Origin: Planctomycetota bacterium
GTDB lineage: Bacteria; Planctomycetota; GCA-002687715
Assembly: GCA_002683135.1 (NCBI GenBank)
Contig: NYSS01000022.1
Location: forward strand, 18,383-64,116
Direction of reading: 5' to 3'
Length of the DNA stretch: 45,734 nucleotides
Part shown: positions 1-8,834 of the stretch, piece by piece
Layout of the letters: the number at the start of each line of letters is the position of its first letter
Position numbering within the stretch: position 1 is the stretch's first letter
Program-made: the position numbers and the translations under genes
Notes under the pieces: generated by a model
What the model was told of the DNA's origin: nothing
The model's input: the letters and a program-made list of their open reading frames with translations, nothing else
Databases searched by the model: none

Positions 1-204
1 ATCTGGATGGACACGTCCAACGAAGAGCAGCGCACCAGCGAGCAGCGCATCGAAGAGGCGCTGGAGCTCGGCGACGTCCGCTACTTCGTCACCGCGTGCC
101 CCAAGGACTACACCATGTACTCGGACGCGGTGAAGACCCTCGGCAAGGAAGACGTGCTCGAGGTCAAGGACCTGATCGAGCTGGTCGCTCAGGCTGTGGG
201 CTGA
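1..204 (+). CDS. Fe-S oxidoreductase, C-terminal fragment (HdrD/GlpC-like, CCG-type)
   Basis: The frame is open from the first base, so the gene begins upstream of the window and only the last 67 residues are visible. The segment reads IWMDT, a charged helix with EEQRTSEQRIEEALELG, then YFVTACPKDYTMY and a final VKDLIELV helix. A Cys-Pro-Lys-Asp segment followed by such a helix is typical of the C-terminal cysteine-rich domain of heterodisulfide-reductase-like (Fe-S) oxidoreductases, which pass electrons between flavoproteins or hydrogenases and quinone or disulfide partners. The partner subunits and the ferredoxin-type clusters would lie upstream. The family call rests on a short piece; the exact electron donor cannot be told. 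Confidence 0.6.
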   Translation: MWMDTSNEEQRTSEQRIEEALELGDVRYFVTACPKDYTMYSDAVKTLGKEDVLEVKDLIELVAQAVG

Positions 205-220
205 GCTCCCCCCGCCCGAT

Positions 221-976
221 TCAGGGCGCGCCCCGAGTCCATCCACCGATGATGAACTGTCGGTCGAGGCGCAGCACCGCCGCGTCGGAGCCGAACACCG
301 CCCGCGTCATCTCGGAGGCCTCACGGTAGGTGAATTTGTGGCCCATGTAGCCATCGCCGATGAGATCCTCTTCCCCCGCATCCTGAACGATGGCCTTGAA
401 ATCCACCTCGGTCGACGCCTGCTCCGCGTCTGTCGCCTTCACAAACTCCTCGGGGACGGCGATGCCCTCCGGGTCCGCCAGCAGCGCGCGTAACTGGTAG
501 CGCACCTGTCCGGAGGGCGCGAGCACGGCCTTCATCGAACGCAGGTTGGACTCGACCACCGCTCGCGGGCAGTGGATGAACACGGCTACGGCGAAGATGA
601 GGTCATACTCGCGGTCCCTGGCGACGTCGGGCAGACCCGCGCCGTCACCCTCGAAGAACCGGACATCGTCGAGTCCTTCGCAGCGCCTGCGCGCCTCGCT
701 GACGATCGACGGTGCGATGTCCACCCCCGTGTAGCTCGCGACACGCGGAGCCAACGCCGGGACCAGCCGACCGACGCCGCATCCGACCTCGCACACGTGG
801 GCCCGCCGCAGCTGGTCCGCCCCGATGTCCGTCAAGATGAAGTCGACGTCCCGCGCGGCCCGGAGGCCCCACGTCTCAGGATCGTCCCACCCCGTATGCG
901 AAGCGATGTAGAGGTCCAGCAGGGGCGAACGCCCCCGTCGGTCCCACTCCCGCTTGAGCCGCTCTGCCTCCTCCAC
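221..976 (-). CDS. Class I SAM-dependent methyltransferase
   Basis: A 251-residue soluble protein with a Rossmann-type methyltransferase core. Motif I is VCEVGCGVGRL (about residue 62), followed by the acidic strand end YTGVDIAPSIV, then FFEGDGAGLP and a motif IV-like DLIFAVAVFIH. These mark S-adenosylmethionine binding; the substrate is not evident. The N-terminal part, with DPETWGLRAARDVDFIL, is common in small-molecule methyltransferases. Translation starts at GTG (976) with AAGG about nine bases upstream. It is transcribed divergently from a second methyltransferase-like gene at 1122, with 145 bases between them that should carry both promoters; I see no clear -35/-10 pair there. Confidence 0.8.
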   Translation of the reverse strand: MEEAERLKREWDRRGRSPLLDLYIASHTGWDDPETWGLRAARDVDFILTDIGADQLRRAHVCEVGCGVGRLVPALAPRVASYTGVDIAPSIVSEARRRCEGLDDVRFFEGDGAGLPDVARDREYDLIFAVAVFIHCPRAVVESNLRSMKAVLAPSGQVRYQLRALLADPEGIAVPEEFVKATDAEQASTEVDFKAIVQDAGEEDLIGDGYMGHKFTYREASEMTRAVFGSDAAVLRLDRQFIIGGWTRGAP

Positions 977-1121
977 GGTTCGCTACCTTACGCCTTATGG
1001 AGACACCACGCCGTCCGGCGTCGGGAACCCTCGCAGCGTTGCCTCGCCGCATCGGACCGAGTAGCCTCGCCCACGAGCTTGACTTCGGCGACCCGCGCGC
1101 ACCTGAAATCACGAGGCCGAG

Positions 1122-1841
1122 ATGTTCTTCGTCCGACGCTACAAGATCGAACGCACCGACCCCGACACACCGGCTATTGATCCGGAGGTCGCCGCGCACC
1201 TCGCTGACTCCTACCCACACAACCACAACGTGGAGATCGTCAGCGACGCGCTCATCGCCAAGCGCAAGCTCGCCGCGCGCTACAAGCGCATCACGCGGCT
1301 GTACCCCGAACCCGTGAGCAGCCTGCTCGACGTGAGCTGCTCGAAGGGGTTCTTCGTCGCTGACGCGGCCGTGCGCCCCTCATGCAAGCGCGCGCTGGGG
1401 ATCGACATCGACGACAACGACCTCAGGGCATGCGAGGCCATCAAGGCGTTCCTGCCCGCCGATCGAGCACGGTTCATCAAGCTGCAGCTACACGAGCTGG
1501 CTGAACGGATCGGGGGGTTCGGCGGGCCGTTCCAGACATCGCTGGTGATCAACAGCTACCAGTACTTCTACTTTGGCAGCTCTCGCTCGAGTGATTGTTA
1601 TCTGGACCACCGCGAGATCTTCCACATGCTCCGGCAGGTCTGCGACGGCCGCGTCATCTTCAGCAACCGGATGGAGTTGAACCGCGTACAGACATACTGC
1701 AAGCAGGCCGCGGAGCGACACGGTCACGATGAACGGCGGTACAGCACGGAGACGGCGATGGCAGCGGCCTCCGAGTTCTTCGAAGTCACCCGCCAAGGCA
1801 AGCTCGGGAATCTCCCGATCTGGACCCTGAACGCGAGATAG
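1122..1841 (+). CDS. SAM-dependent methyltransferase-like protein
   Basis: A 239-residue protein with a recognisable but divergent SAM-binding core. SLLDVSCSKGFFV (about residue 67) stands for motif I, with Cys-Ser-Lys where most families have G-x-G, and ALGIDIDDNDLRAC follows as the acidic motif II. The later LVINSYQYFYFG matches the strand after motif IV. The N-terminus (NHNVEIVSDALIAKRKLAARYKR compressed into a basic helix) resembles enzymes acting on glycans or lipids, but the substrate is unknown. No signal peptide. The replacement of the glycine-rich loop makes weak or lost SAM binding possible. It ends 78 bases before the 3' end of the oppositely oriented tRNA gene. Confidence 0.65.
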   Translation: MFFVRRYKIERTDPDTPAIDPEVAAHLADSYPHNHNVEIVSDALIAKRKLAARYKRITRLYPEPVSSLLDVSCSKGFFVADAAVRPSCKRALGIDIDDNDLRACEAIKAFLPADRARFIKLQLHELAERIGGFGGPFQTSLVINSYQYFYFGSSRSSDCYLDHREIFHMLRQVCDGRVIFSNRMELNRVQTYCKQAAERHGHDERRYSTETAMAAASEFFEVTRQGKLGNLPIWTLNAR

Positions 1842-1919
1842 CCAGGGCGAAGCTGAGGATGCCACCAACGAGAAACGGCCGCGCTCGCAATCACAGGCAC
1901 AGCCGCGTCTTGGAAAGAG

Positions 1920-1993
1920 TGGGCGATATTGGATTCGAACCAACGACTTCCGCTGTGTGAGAACGGCGCTCTAACCAGCTGAGCTAATCGCCC
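1920..1993 (-). tRNA. tRNA-Val (anticodon CAC)
   Basis: Read on the minus strand, the 74 bases fold into a complete cloverleaf. The acceptor stem is GGGCGAT/ATCGCCC, the D arm is GCTC...GAGC with loop AGCTGGTTA, the anticodon stem is CCGTT/AGCGG with loop CTCACAC, and the T arm is GTTGG-TTCGAAT-CCAAT. The anticodon CAC reads the valine codon GUG. The discriminator base is A, and the bases after it are CTC, so the CCA end is not encoded and must be added after transcription. It is divergent from the peptidase gene at 2136. Confidence 0.95.
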
Positions 1994-2124
1994 CGGGAGC
2001 GTGGTTCTACGTGCGGCCGTGGCGGAGGTCAAGGAGGCCGAAATCGACGGAATCCGGAGGCCTGAAGGGAGAAGGAAGTCGTATCCGCATATCATGTGGT
2101 CTGCGCGACTCAGCGCACCTGACG

Positions 2125-2130
2125 AAAGGA
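2125..2130 (+). promoter_or_regulatory. Ribosome binding site fixing the peptidase start
   Basis: AAAGGA lies five bases before the GTG at 2136. The frame is open further upstream to 2001, but that extension has no good ribosome binding site and would bury the signal peptide, so GTG 2136 is taken as the start. Confidence 0.65.
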
Positions 2131-2135
2131 ACACC

Positions 2136-3218
2136 GTGAACCGCCTCCTCAACTCCCTCATCATCGCGCTCCTGCTGACGGGCGCCCTCGTCGCCCAGGA
2201 AACCAAGCTGGGTGATTTTGTCGTCACGAGCCAACTCCCCCGTCTGGCCGTCGAGAACCAGGGAAGGACAGGCACCTGCTGGTGCTTCGCCACCACCTCG
2301 TTCCTCGAGAGCGAGCTGCAGCGCATCCACGGAAAGGCCTACGACCTCTCCGAGATGTTCACGGTGCGGAACACCACGATCGAGAAGGCGAAGCGTTACG
2401 TCGAAGCGGGCGGCAAGGCCGTGTTCGGCGAGGGCGGCCTATCGCACGACGTCATCGCCATGATCCGGGAGCACGGGATCGTGCCGCAGGAGTCCTACAC
2501 GGGACTGCAAGAGGGCAAACAACGGCACTCCCACGGCGGGATGTTCCGCAAGGTGAAGGGCGCCATCAAAGGGTTCGTCGAGGAGAACGGACGGCGCTTC
2601 AAGAAGAAGGAAGCCGACGCGGTGGCGGCCGTCGTCGATGGGCATCTGGGCGCAGCCCCGACCGAGGTGACCGTCGACGGTAAGAAGATGACGCCGCAGC
2701 AATATGCGACCGACTTCTTGAAGATCCCCCTCAATGACTACGTCGAGGTCATGTCATACAGCTACGCGCCGTTCCACCAGAAGGCCACGCTCACGGTCCG
2801 CGACAACTGGATGAAGTACGACGGCTACCTGAACGTCCCCATCGACGAGTTCATGAAGACGTTCGACAACGCGCTGGAGAAGGGCTATTCCGTTGCGGTG
2901 GACATCGACGTGAGTGAGAAGACCTACCGGCCGAGCGACGGCATCGGCACGCTCACCGATGACCTCGAGAAGCAGGGCGCGGTCACCCAAAAAGTCCGGG
3001 ACGCCATGTTCAAGGACAAGCGCACCACGGACGACCACCTGTTGCACATCGTCGGCGTCGCGCGCGATGAGGCGGGCAAGCGCTTCTACCTCACGAAAGA
3101 CTCATGGGGCAAGAACCACGGCAAGCTCAAGGGCTACCGGATGCTCTCCGAGAACTACATCCGCGCCAAGGTCCTCGCCTTCATGATCCACAAGGACGCC
3201 CTGCTCAAGCGGCAGTAG
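2136..3218 (+). CDS. Secreted papain-like cysteine peptidase, C1B (bleomycin hydrolase-like) type
   Basis: The 360-residue product starts with a signal peptide (VNRLLNSLIIALLLTGALVAQ) and should act in the periplasm or outside the cell. The catalytic site is NQGRTGTCWCFATTSFLE, with the oxyanion Gln42 and nucleophile Cys48 in the classic papain order. The general-base histidine is in DDHLLHIVGVA near residue 305. Where the third catalytic residue is normally Asn in an N-S-W-G motif, this protein has TKDSWGKNHG, so an Asp replaces the Asn. Lysine-rich stretches in the middle match C1B aminopeptidases of the bleomycin-hydrolase type, known in cytosolic and secreted forms. Probable role: degradation of peptides. 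It is monocistronic and convergent with mdh. Confidence 0.85.
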   Translation: MNRLLNSLIIALLLTGALVAQETKLGDFVVTSQLPRLAVENQGRTGTCWCFATTSFLESELQRIHGKAYDLSEMFTVRNTTIEKAKRYVEAGGKAVFGEGGLSHDVIAMIREHGIVPQESYTGLQEGKQRHSHGGMFRKVKGAIKGFVEENGRRFKKKEADAVAAVVDGHLGAAPTEVTVDGKKMTPQQYATDFLKIPLNDYVEVMSYSYAPFHQKATLTVRDNWMKYDGYLNVPIDEFMKTFDNALEKGYSVAVDIDVSEKTYRPSDGIGTLTDDLEKQGAVTQKVRDAMFKDKRTTDDHLLHIVGVARDEAGKRFYLTKDSWGKNHGKLKGYRMLSENYIRAKVLAFMIHKDALLKRQ

Positions 3219-3242
3219 GGACCGCAGGGGCCGGGCCTACTG
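3213..3242. terminator. Possible bidirectional terminator between convergent genes
   Basis: Perfect 7-base inverted repeat CAGTAGG (3213-3219) and CCTACTG (3236-3242), enclosing a GC-rich loop. Both arms contain the TAG stop codons of the converging peptidase and mdh genes. There is no T tract, so intrinsic termination is not certain. Confidence 0.35.
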
Positions 3243-4223
3243 GAGCAACTCGGCGACGGTGTCCCGCTCACCGACGAGCTCGTCGTTGGTGAGCCCCAGC
3301 TTCTCCTGGGCGAACCCGTTCTGCGGCATGTCCCCGATCACCTCGTAGGTCCCGTTGCCCGTGGTGCGCACGGGGACGCTGGCCCAGATGCCCTCGGAGA
3401 ACCCGTAGGTGCCGTCGCTCTTGCACGCGATGGAGTGCACGGTGTCACCGGGGGTGATGAGGGCACGGACGTGATCGATGAGCGCGTTGGCGGCGCTGGC
3501 GGCGCTCGACAGCCCCCGCGCCGCGATGATCGCGGCGCCGCGCTTGCCGACGCTCGGGATGAACTCGCCCTCGAGCCACGCCTGGTCGGTGATCACGTCC
3601 GTCACCGGACGCCCCCCGATCTTGGCGTTGAAGAAGTCGGGATACATGGTCGGGCTGTGGTTGCCGTAGATGATGATGTCCTCGACATCCGTGACCGGGA
3701 CGCCCGCCTTCTTCGCCAGCTGCGTCGCCGCCCGGTTCTGGTCCAGGCGCGTCATGGCGGTGAAGTTCTCGTCCGGGATCCGCGCGCATCGGTTAGCCGC
3801 GATCATCACGTTCGTGTTGCAAGGGTTGCCCACGACGGCGACCTTGCATCCATCCGCTGCCACCGCGTCGATGGCGTCGCCCTGTCCAATAAAGATCCGA
3901 CCGTTGTCCTTCAACAGATCGGCGCGCTCCATCCCCGGTCCACGAGGCTTGCTACCGACGAGCAGGCACCAGTCCGCTCCCTTGAAGGCGGCCATGGGGT
4001 CGTCCGACATCTCGATACCGGCGAGGAGAGGGAACGCGCAGTCATCCAGCTCCATGGCGACGCCGCTCATGGCGGTGATCACCTTCTCCACCGGGATCTC
4101 GAGGAGCTGGAGGATCACCGGCTGATCCTTACCGAACATCTCGCCGGCGGCGATACGGGGAAGCAGGCTGTAACAGATCTGGCCGGCGGCGCCGGTCACG
4201 GCAACTCGAATGGGGGACGTCAT
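3237..4223 (-). CDS. mdh: Malate dehydrogenase (NAD-dependent, LDH/MDH type 2 family)
   Basis: Oxidises malate to oxaloacetate in the cytosolic TCA cycle. The 328-residue length fits the family. The N-terminal Rossmann segment is [16 protein letters not shown]. The substrate loop is [14 protein letters not shown], with the first arginine of the mobile loop. [23 protein letters not shown] and [14 protein letters not shown] follow, the last carrying the catalytic histidine. In the MTRLD-x-NRA motif, where many relatives have His, this protein has Gln. The chosen start (ATG 4223, [11 protein letters not shown]) puts the nucleotide-binding strand at the usual place. The frame is open for 68 more codons upstream but these overlap tatD. 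It lies 31 bases after tatD on the same strand. Confidence 0.95.
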   Translation of the reverse strand: MTSPIRVAVTGAAGQICYSLLPRIAAGEMFGKDQPVILQLLEIPVEKVITAMSGVAMELDDCAFPLLAGIEMSDDPMAAFKGADWCLLVGSKPRGPGMERADLLKDNGRIFIGQGDAIDAVAADGCKVAVVGNPCNTNVMIAANRCARIPDENFTAMTRLDQNRAATQLAKKAGVPVTDVEDIIIYGNHSPTMYPDFFNAKIGGRPVTDVITDQAWLEGEFIPSVGKRGAAIIAARGLSSAASAANALIDHVRALITPGDTVHSIACKSDGTYGFSEGIWASVPVRTTGNGTYEVIGDMPQNGFAQEKLGLTNDELVGERDTVAELLQ

Positions 4224-4254
4224 GACCGGAACATACGACTGCGTCCGGGCGGAC

Positions 4255-5037
4255 TCAAGCGAGACCGAAGAACGCTCGGGCCGTACGGGTGGTCTCGGAG
4301 ACGACCTCCTCGTACGAACGGCCGGTGCACGCCGCCAGGGTGCGGATGATATGAGCCAGGTGCATGGGCTCGTTGCGCCGGGTCTTGGGCTTGGGGTCCA
4401 GGTCCCGCGGCAGCAGGTACGGCGCATCCGTCTCTGCCATCAGGCGGTCCGGCGGGACCGTCTTCGCCAGATCCCTCAGGTGGGTCCCGCGGCGCTCGTC
4501 GCAGATCCAACCCGTGATGCCGATGTGGCAATCCAGGTCCAGATAGGTGCGGAGGGCGGCCTCCTCACCCGTGAAGCAGTGGACCACCGCGCCAGGCAGC
4601 CGGTCGCGCCACGAACGGAGGATGTCGGCGAACCGCTCGCAGGCGTCCCGTTCGTGGAGGAACACGGGGAGGCCGAGCTCGGCAGCGAGGGCGAGTTGAG
4701 CATCGAACCACTGCTCCTGCACGGGCCGCGGTGAAAAGTCCCGGTTGAAATCGAGCCCGCATTCGCCGATGGCGCGGACGTGGTCCGCCGATGCCAGGGC
4801 GCGCAGCGCGTCCAGGGTCGCCCCGTCGCAGGTCTTGGCGTCGTGGGGATGGACCCCTGCTGTCGACCACAGGAATCCGGGACGTGTCGCCGCGAGCTCG
4901 CAAGCCGCGCGACTCCCTTCGACGCTCGTCCCCGTGACGAGGATACCCGTCACCCCGGCATCCACGGCGCGCGCCATGACCGCATCCAGGTCGGAGCGGA
5001 ACGCACGATTGGTCAGATTTGCGCCGATGTCGATCAT
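4255..5037 (-). CDS. tatD: TatD family metal-dependent hydrolase / DNase
   Basis: A 260-residue TIM-barrel metallohydrolase. Metal ligands are all visible: the N-terminal [10 protein letters not shown] (here without the usual H-x-H pair), [25 protein letters not shown] with the metal-bridging Glu, [16 protein letters not shown] and ETDAPYL near the C-terminus. Family members are Mg/Mn-dependent 3'-5' DNases or tRNA quality-control nucleases. The first motif reads D-I-G-A-N, as in the E. coli TatD subgroup. It sits directly upstream of mdh and downstream of a secreted repeat protein, on the same strand; no functional link to either is evident. Confidence 0.9.
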   Translation of the reverse strand: MIDIGANLTNRAFRSDLDAVMARAVDAGVTGILVTGTSVEGSRAACELAATRPGFLWSTAGVHPHDAKTCDGATLDALRALASADHVRAIGECGLDFNRDFSPRPVQEQWFDAQLALAAELGLPVFLHERDACERFADILRSWRDRLPGAVVHCFTGEEAALRTYLDLDCHIGITGWICDERRGTHLRDLAKTVPPDRLMAETDAPYLLPRDLDPKPKTRRNEPMHLAHIIRTLAACTGRSYEEVVSETTRTARAFFGLA

Positions 5038-5085
5038 GGGGCTGAGCTGCCGCTGATGAGGATAACGGCTACAGCGCGTCTCAGG

Positions 5086-7053
5086 TCACTTCAGGAGCGC
5101 CAGGGTGTGGGTCATCAGCGCCGTGCTGTAGACCGCCCCCCCTTCCGATCCCCACGCCCCGACGGGGCGGAAGCCACCAGCGTGGTCCCCCCCGGTCACC
5201 TGGTGTTCAAGGAGCTCGTGCGAGAGGCGACGACGCCAGAGCTCCCAGGTGGGACCGCCGAGCTTCCTCAGCGTCAGGGTTCCCCAGTACCAGTAGATCA
5301 TGTCGACGGACCCGGTCGCGTCCCAGGTAGGAAGACACTCGGACAGGAGCTCGGCCCCCGCGCGGGTCACCGAGGTGTCGGTGGTCTCCGGCCTGAGCGT
5401 GAGGCGACACCACATGGCCGCCGCGGTCAGGGCCTCTGACGCCTCCGCCGGGAAGCTGAGACGCCGCCCCTGGGCGCGCACCGGACGCTCGCCGCGCTTG
5501 CTGTAGCCGGTGCGACCGGTCTCCTGGTCCGTCAGTTCGTCCAGGTAATCGAGCGCCCATTTGAGACGGCTCGCGCTCCCCTCGAGGCCCGCATCCTTGG
5601 CGGCGGCGAGGGCGGCGAGCATCCAGCTGGTGACGTGTGAGTCGTTGTCACCCGGCCGCACGCCATAACGCCAACCTCGATACGGATTCTGCGCATCCAG
5701 GATGAACCGCGTCGCCTTACGGGCGGCGGTCTTCAGCCAGGCGGCCCCCGTACGTCCATACCCCTTGATGAGCGCCTGGGCCGCCACCGCATGGCCGTAA
5801 GAGAACTGGGAGTCGCCCCGCGATCCGATGGCGCCGTCCCCGTCCTGCTGGGCCACGAGCCACTTCAGGCCCGATCGGATGGCCTGCGCGTAGGGCCCGT
5901 CCGTCTTGGCGCCGGCCCCGGCCCCCTGGAGGGCGAGGAGGGCAAGACCGGTGACACCCACGTCCTGGATGCCGTGGCCCTGGAGCATGCCATCGACGCC
6001 CACGCGGGCGAATCCGTCCGCGTCCCATCGGCCGTCCTTCGACTGGGATCGCAGCAGCCAGGCAAGGCCGCGTTCTGCGGCTCGCTGAACCGCGGAACGA
6101 TCCACCGGTGCAGGACCAGGCGTTGACTGGTCGGACGACGGCGGCGCTGGTTCGGACGGCGCCTTCGTCTCACCGACGTGGGGACGGGACAGGGAACGGA
6201 TCGTGCTCAGGCTGACCTCTGCGTCGAACACCGCGGTCAGCTCATTCGCGGCGATCACCTGCAACATGCTGTGGACGACAACGAACGGGACACGCGGGCT
6301 CGCGATGAGCTTGATCTGTGTGTCCGGATCGTCCTTGCGGATCGCGCCCATCTTCTCCCGGAATCGAAAACCGATCAGCCGGGGCTCGTAGTCGAACTCG
6401 GCGGCGTCCGCGTTGGCGGGATGGACGCGATAGCCGTTGATCGTCCCTAGTGGTCGGGTGTAGGCGCCAAGCTGAAGCACTACCGGACGGGCGGGCGGCG
6501 CGTGAGGTCCCGGCGCGAAGATCCGTACCAGGAGCTCAACGCGGCGCGGCTGCTTCCCGGACGCCTCGAGTTCGGACGCGCGCAGCACGGCAACCGGCGC
6601 GCGGGTGTTTCGATCCAGCAGGCCGATGCGCACATCCTGGATGAGGGGGCTCGCCTGGACCTGGTCCGGGCGGTCTCGCCACGACAGAACCCACGCAGCC
6701 TGTACGACGGCCTGGACCCAGGCTGCGTCCTGGTGAGGAGAGCAGCGGATCACCAGCATGCGGTTGGAGGGGTGCTGGGCCTTCGGATACCGCGGGGACG
6801 GGGGCATGACGACGGGCGCGTCCCGGTCCTGGTTCTCCTCCGCCTCCGGTGCCGCGACGACGCGCATCCACGCCTGGAGCTGTTCGATGGATATGGGACG
6901 CTTCCCGCGGAAGAGGATGGGGAGGCCGTCACCTTGCAGGCGACGATCCTCGGCGTCGAGGATCTCCACCACCAGCGGGTCCAGGTCACCGATCTGCGCC
7001 GGCAGCGCGGAGGCGATCAGGAGCAGGGCCAGCAGAGCGGAACGTCCCAGCAT
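5086..7053 (-). CDS. Secreted prenyltransferase/squalene-cyclase-repeat protein with ExbD-like N-terminal region
   Basis: The 655-residue protein begins with a signal peptide (MLGRSALLALLLIASALPAQ). Residues about 20-300 are mixed alpha/beta; the segments MLVIRCSPHQDAAWVQAVV and FVVVHSMLQVIA recall the periplasmic domain of ExbD/TolR proteins, though this is a weak resemblance. After a Pro/Ser linker (about 290-310) the rest is an alpha/alpha toroid with repeats such as RGLAWLLRSQSKDGRWD, LKWLVAQQDGDGAIG and ALDYLDELT. No aspartate-rich terpene cyclase motif is visible, so an enzyme is unlikely; these toroids in planctomycetes are of unknown function. The start has GGAG six to eight bases before the ATG. 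Confidence 0.7.
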   Translation of the reverse strand: MLGRSALLALLLIASALPAQIGDLDPLVVEILDAEDRRLQGDGLPILFRGKRPISIEQLQAWMRVVAAPEAEENQDRDAPVVMPPSPRYPKAQHPSNRMLVIRCSPHQDAAWVQAVVQAAWVLSWRDRPDQVQASPLIQDVRIGLLDRNTRAPVAVLRASELEASGKQPRRVELLVRIFAPGPHAPPARPVVLQLGAYTRPLGTINGYRVHPANADAAEFDYEPRLIGFRFREKMGAIRKDDPDTQIKLIASPRVPFVVVHSMLQVIAANELTAVFDAEVSLSTIRSLSRPHVGETKAPSEPAPPSSDQSTPGPAPVDRSAVQRAAERGLAWLLRSQSKDGRWDADGFARVGVDGMLQGHGIQDVGVTGLALLALQGAGAGAKTDGPYAQAIRSGLKWLVAQQDGDGAIGSRGDSQFSYGHAVAAQALIKGYGRTGAAWLKTAARKATRFILDAQNPYRGWRYGVRPGDNDSHVTSWMLAALAAAKDAGLEGSASRLKWALDYLDELTDQETGRTGYSKRGERPVRAQGRRLSFPAEASEALTAAAMWCRLTLRPETTDTSVTRAGAELLSECLPTWDATGSVDMIYWYWGTLTLRKLGGPTWELWRRRLSHELLEHQVTGGDHAGGFRPVGAWGSEGGAVYSTALMTHTLALLK

Positions 7054-7172
7054 CCAGGTTTCTCCAATCCTCAGGGGCAGCGCGGAACCGGCCCCAATTG
7101 TCTCTGACGAGGCGGACCAACGCCCGGTTCAGTTCAGGAACGCAGAAAAGTACACGGAGTCCCGCCTGCCCC

Positions 7173-8792
7173 CTAACCCTCCCCCGAGGGACGAGGCCCC
7201 TGCGCCTCGGCCATCTGGCGAAGCTTGAACTTCTGCACCTTCCCCGAAGCCGTCAGCGGAAACCCGTCGACGAACAGCCACTGCCGCGGACGCTTATAGG
7301 ACGCGAGGCAGGTCGCCAGCCACTCCGTCAACGCGGGAGCATCGACGCTGGCGCCAGGGCACAGGACCACCGCGGCGGCCACCTCCTCCCCGAGGCGCTC
7401 GTGGGCGACGCCGAAGACCGCCGCGTCCGCCACGTCCGCGTGCGTGCGCAGGGCGTCCTCGACCTCGCCCGGGAACACATTCTCGCCCCCGCGAATCACC
7501 AGCTCCTTGATGCGCCCCGCGATGTGCAGCGCGCCCTCCTCATCGATGAACCCGAGGTCCCCCGTGCGCAGCCAGCCCTCCGCGGTGATGACCGCGGACG
7601 TCGCCTCGGGGTCGTCGAAATAGCCGAGCATCACACCCGGACCGTTGACCAGGACCTCCCCTGTCTCCCCGACCGGACGCTCCACGTCCGACACCGGGTC
7701 GACGATCCTCAGCCGCACACCTGAATACGGGATACCCACTGACCCGATCCGCTGCTCGAGCGGCGCAGCGGAATTCGAGATCGTGACGCCGGGGGAAGCC
7801 TCGGTCAGCCCATAGGCCGCGCAGATGCCCTCCACTCCCAGGTCGTCGTGGATACGACGCATCAGGGGTTCGGGGCACATGGACCCCGCCACGATGCCGG
7901 AGCGCAGAGACGAGAGATCCCGTGTGCGAACGTCCGGCTGGGCCAGCAACGCCCGGAACATCGCCGGGACCCCATGGATCAGGGTGACGGCCTCGGACTC
8001 GACGGCCTCGAGCACCCCCCCAGGATCGAAGCGCTGCAACGCGACGATAGGCGTCAGGTGGGTGGTCGCGCCGAGCACGACCACAGAGCAGCCGAAACAA
8101 TGGAACAGCGGCACCATGAGCATCATGACGTCCCTATCCACCAGCTCCGCTGTCATCGCACCCACGTACGCGTTCTCCACCAGGTTCTCGTGGGACAGCA
8201 CCACCCCCTTCGGAAACCCCGTCGTGCCGGACGTGTACTGGATATTCGCGGGCGCGCTCACCGGTGTGTTGGCACAACGCTCATACACCACACTGGCTGG
8301 GACGCTCTCTCCTGCCGCGACCAGCTCATCGACGGAGATCATCCCGTCACGGGGTGTCCCCTCCATGACTGTGACCCGGGCCAGCCGCGGGCAGGCACCG
8401 CCCGCGATCAGAGCGGCCAGCACGTCGAGGTACTCCTCCGCCTCCCGCCCCGGGGCGCACACGACCATCCGGGTCTTGCTCTGGCCGAGCAGATACTCGA
8501 TCTCTGGAGCCGTCAGGGCCGTGTTGGCGGTGACGAGCACGGCCCCGATCCGAGCGATGGCGAACTGGAAGGGGATCCAGTCTGGCCGGTTATCCGCCCA
8601 GACACAGACGTGGTCCCCCGGCTCGATCCCCACGGCGATGAGCCCACGGGCCAGCGCCAGGCTGCGCGCATCGAGGTCGGCGTAGGTCCACCTCAGCCCA
8701 CGCTGCGGATACACCAGCGCTGGACGATCACCATGATCCGCGCCAAGGCGCTCGATCAACGTTCCCTGGGTGACGCCGTGGATTGCATCCAT
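7173..8792 (-). CDS. Acyl-CoA synthetase, AMP-forming (fatty-acid/long-chain type)
   Basis: A 539-residue adenylate-forming enzyme that activates a carboxylic acid to an acyl-adenylate and then the CoA thioester. The P-loop-like motif A5/A3 is IQYTSGTTGFPKGVVLSHE, the adenylate motif is AAYGLTEASPG, the hinge region GYFDDPEATSAVITAEGWLRTGDLG is compressed around GWLRTGDLG, and IKELVIRGGENVFPGEVED precedes the C-terminal lid. The catalytic lysine lies in LTASGKVQKFKLR. Composition and length match FadD-like or medium-chain ligases; the acid is not defined. No other beta-oxidation gene is near. The 42 bases to rfbC are the divergent promoter region. Confidence 0.9.
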   Translation of the reverse strand: MDAIHGVTQGTLIERLGADHGDRPALVYPQRGLRWTYADLDARSLALARGLIAVGIEPGDHVCVWADNRPDWIPFQFAIARIGAVLVTANTALTAPEIEYLLGQSKTRMVVCAPGREAEEYLDVLAALIAGGACPRLARVTVMEGTPRDGMISVDELVAAGESVPASVVYERCANTPVSAPANIQYTSGTTGFPKGVVLSHENLVENAYVGAMTAELVDRDVMMLMVPLFHCFGCSVVVLGATTHLTPIVALQRFDPGGVLEAVESEAVTLIHGVPAMFRALLAQPDVRTRDLSSLRSGIVAGSMCPEPLMRRIHDDLGVEGICAAYGLTEASPGVTISNSAAPLEQRIGSVGIPYSGVRLRIVDPVSDVERPVGETGEVLVNGPGVMLGYFDDPEATSAVITAEGWLRTGDLGFIDEEGALHIAGRIKELVIRGGENVFPGEVEDALRTHADVADAAVFGVAHERLGEEVAAAVVLCPGASVDAPALTEWLATCLASYKRPRQWLFVDGFPLTASGKVQKFKLRQMAEAQGPRPSGEG

Positions 8793-8834
8793 GAGATGGT
8801 ATGGCTAGGGACCGCCAGTAAGATAGGCGCGCCC

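Noticed and set aside
2001..2135. 45-residue N-terminal extension of the peptidase
   Set aside because: It has no ribosome binding site and would bury the signal peptide; GTG 2136 has AAAGGA.
3721..3760. Gln for His in the MTRLD-x-NRA motif of malate dehydrogenase as a lost active site
   Set aside because: The position varies in the family (Glu also occurs), and the true catalytic His in GNHSP is present.
4224..4427. 68-codon N-terminal extension of malate dehydrogenase
   Set aside because: It overlaps tatD in another frame and has low-complexity R/P/S composition; the Rossmann fold starts after ATG 4223.
7848..8834. Long N-terminal extension of rfbC
   Set aside because: It is antisense to the acyl-CoA synthetase gene and has no similarity; ATG 8835 gives the normal epimerase N-terminus.
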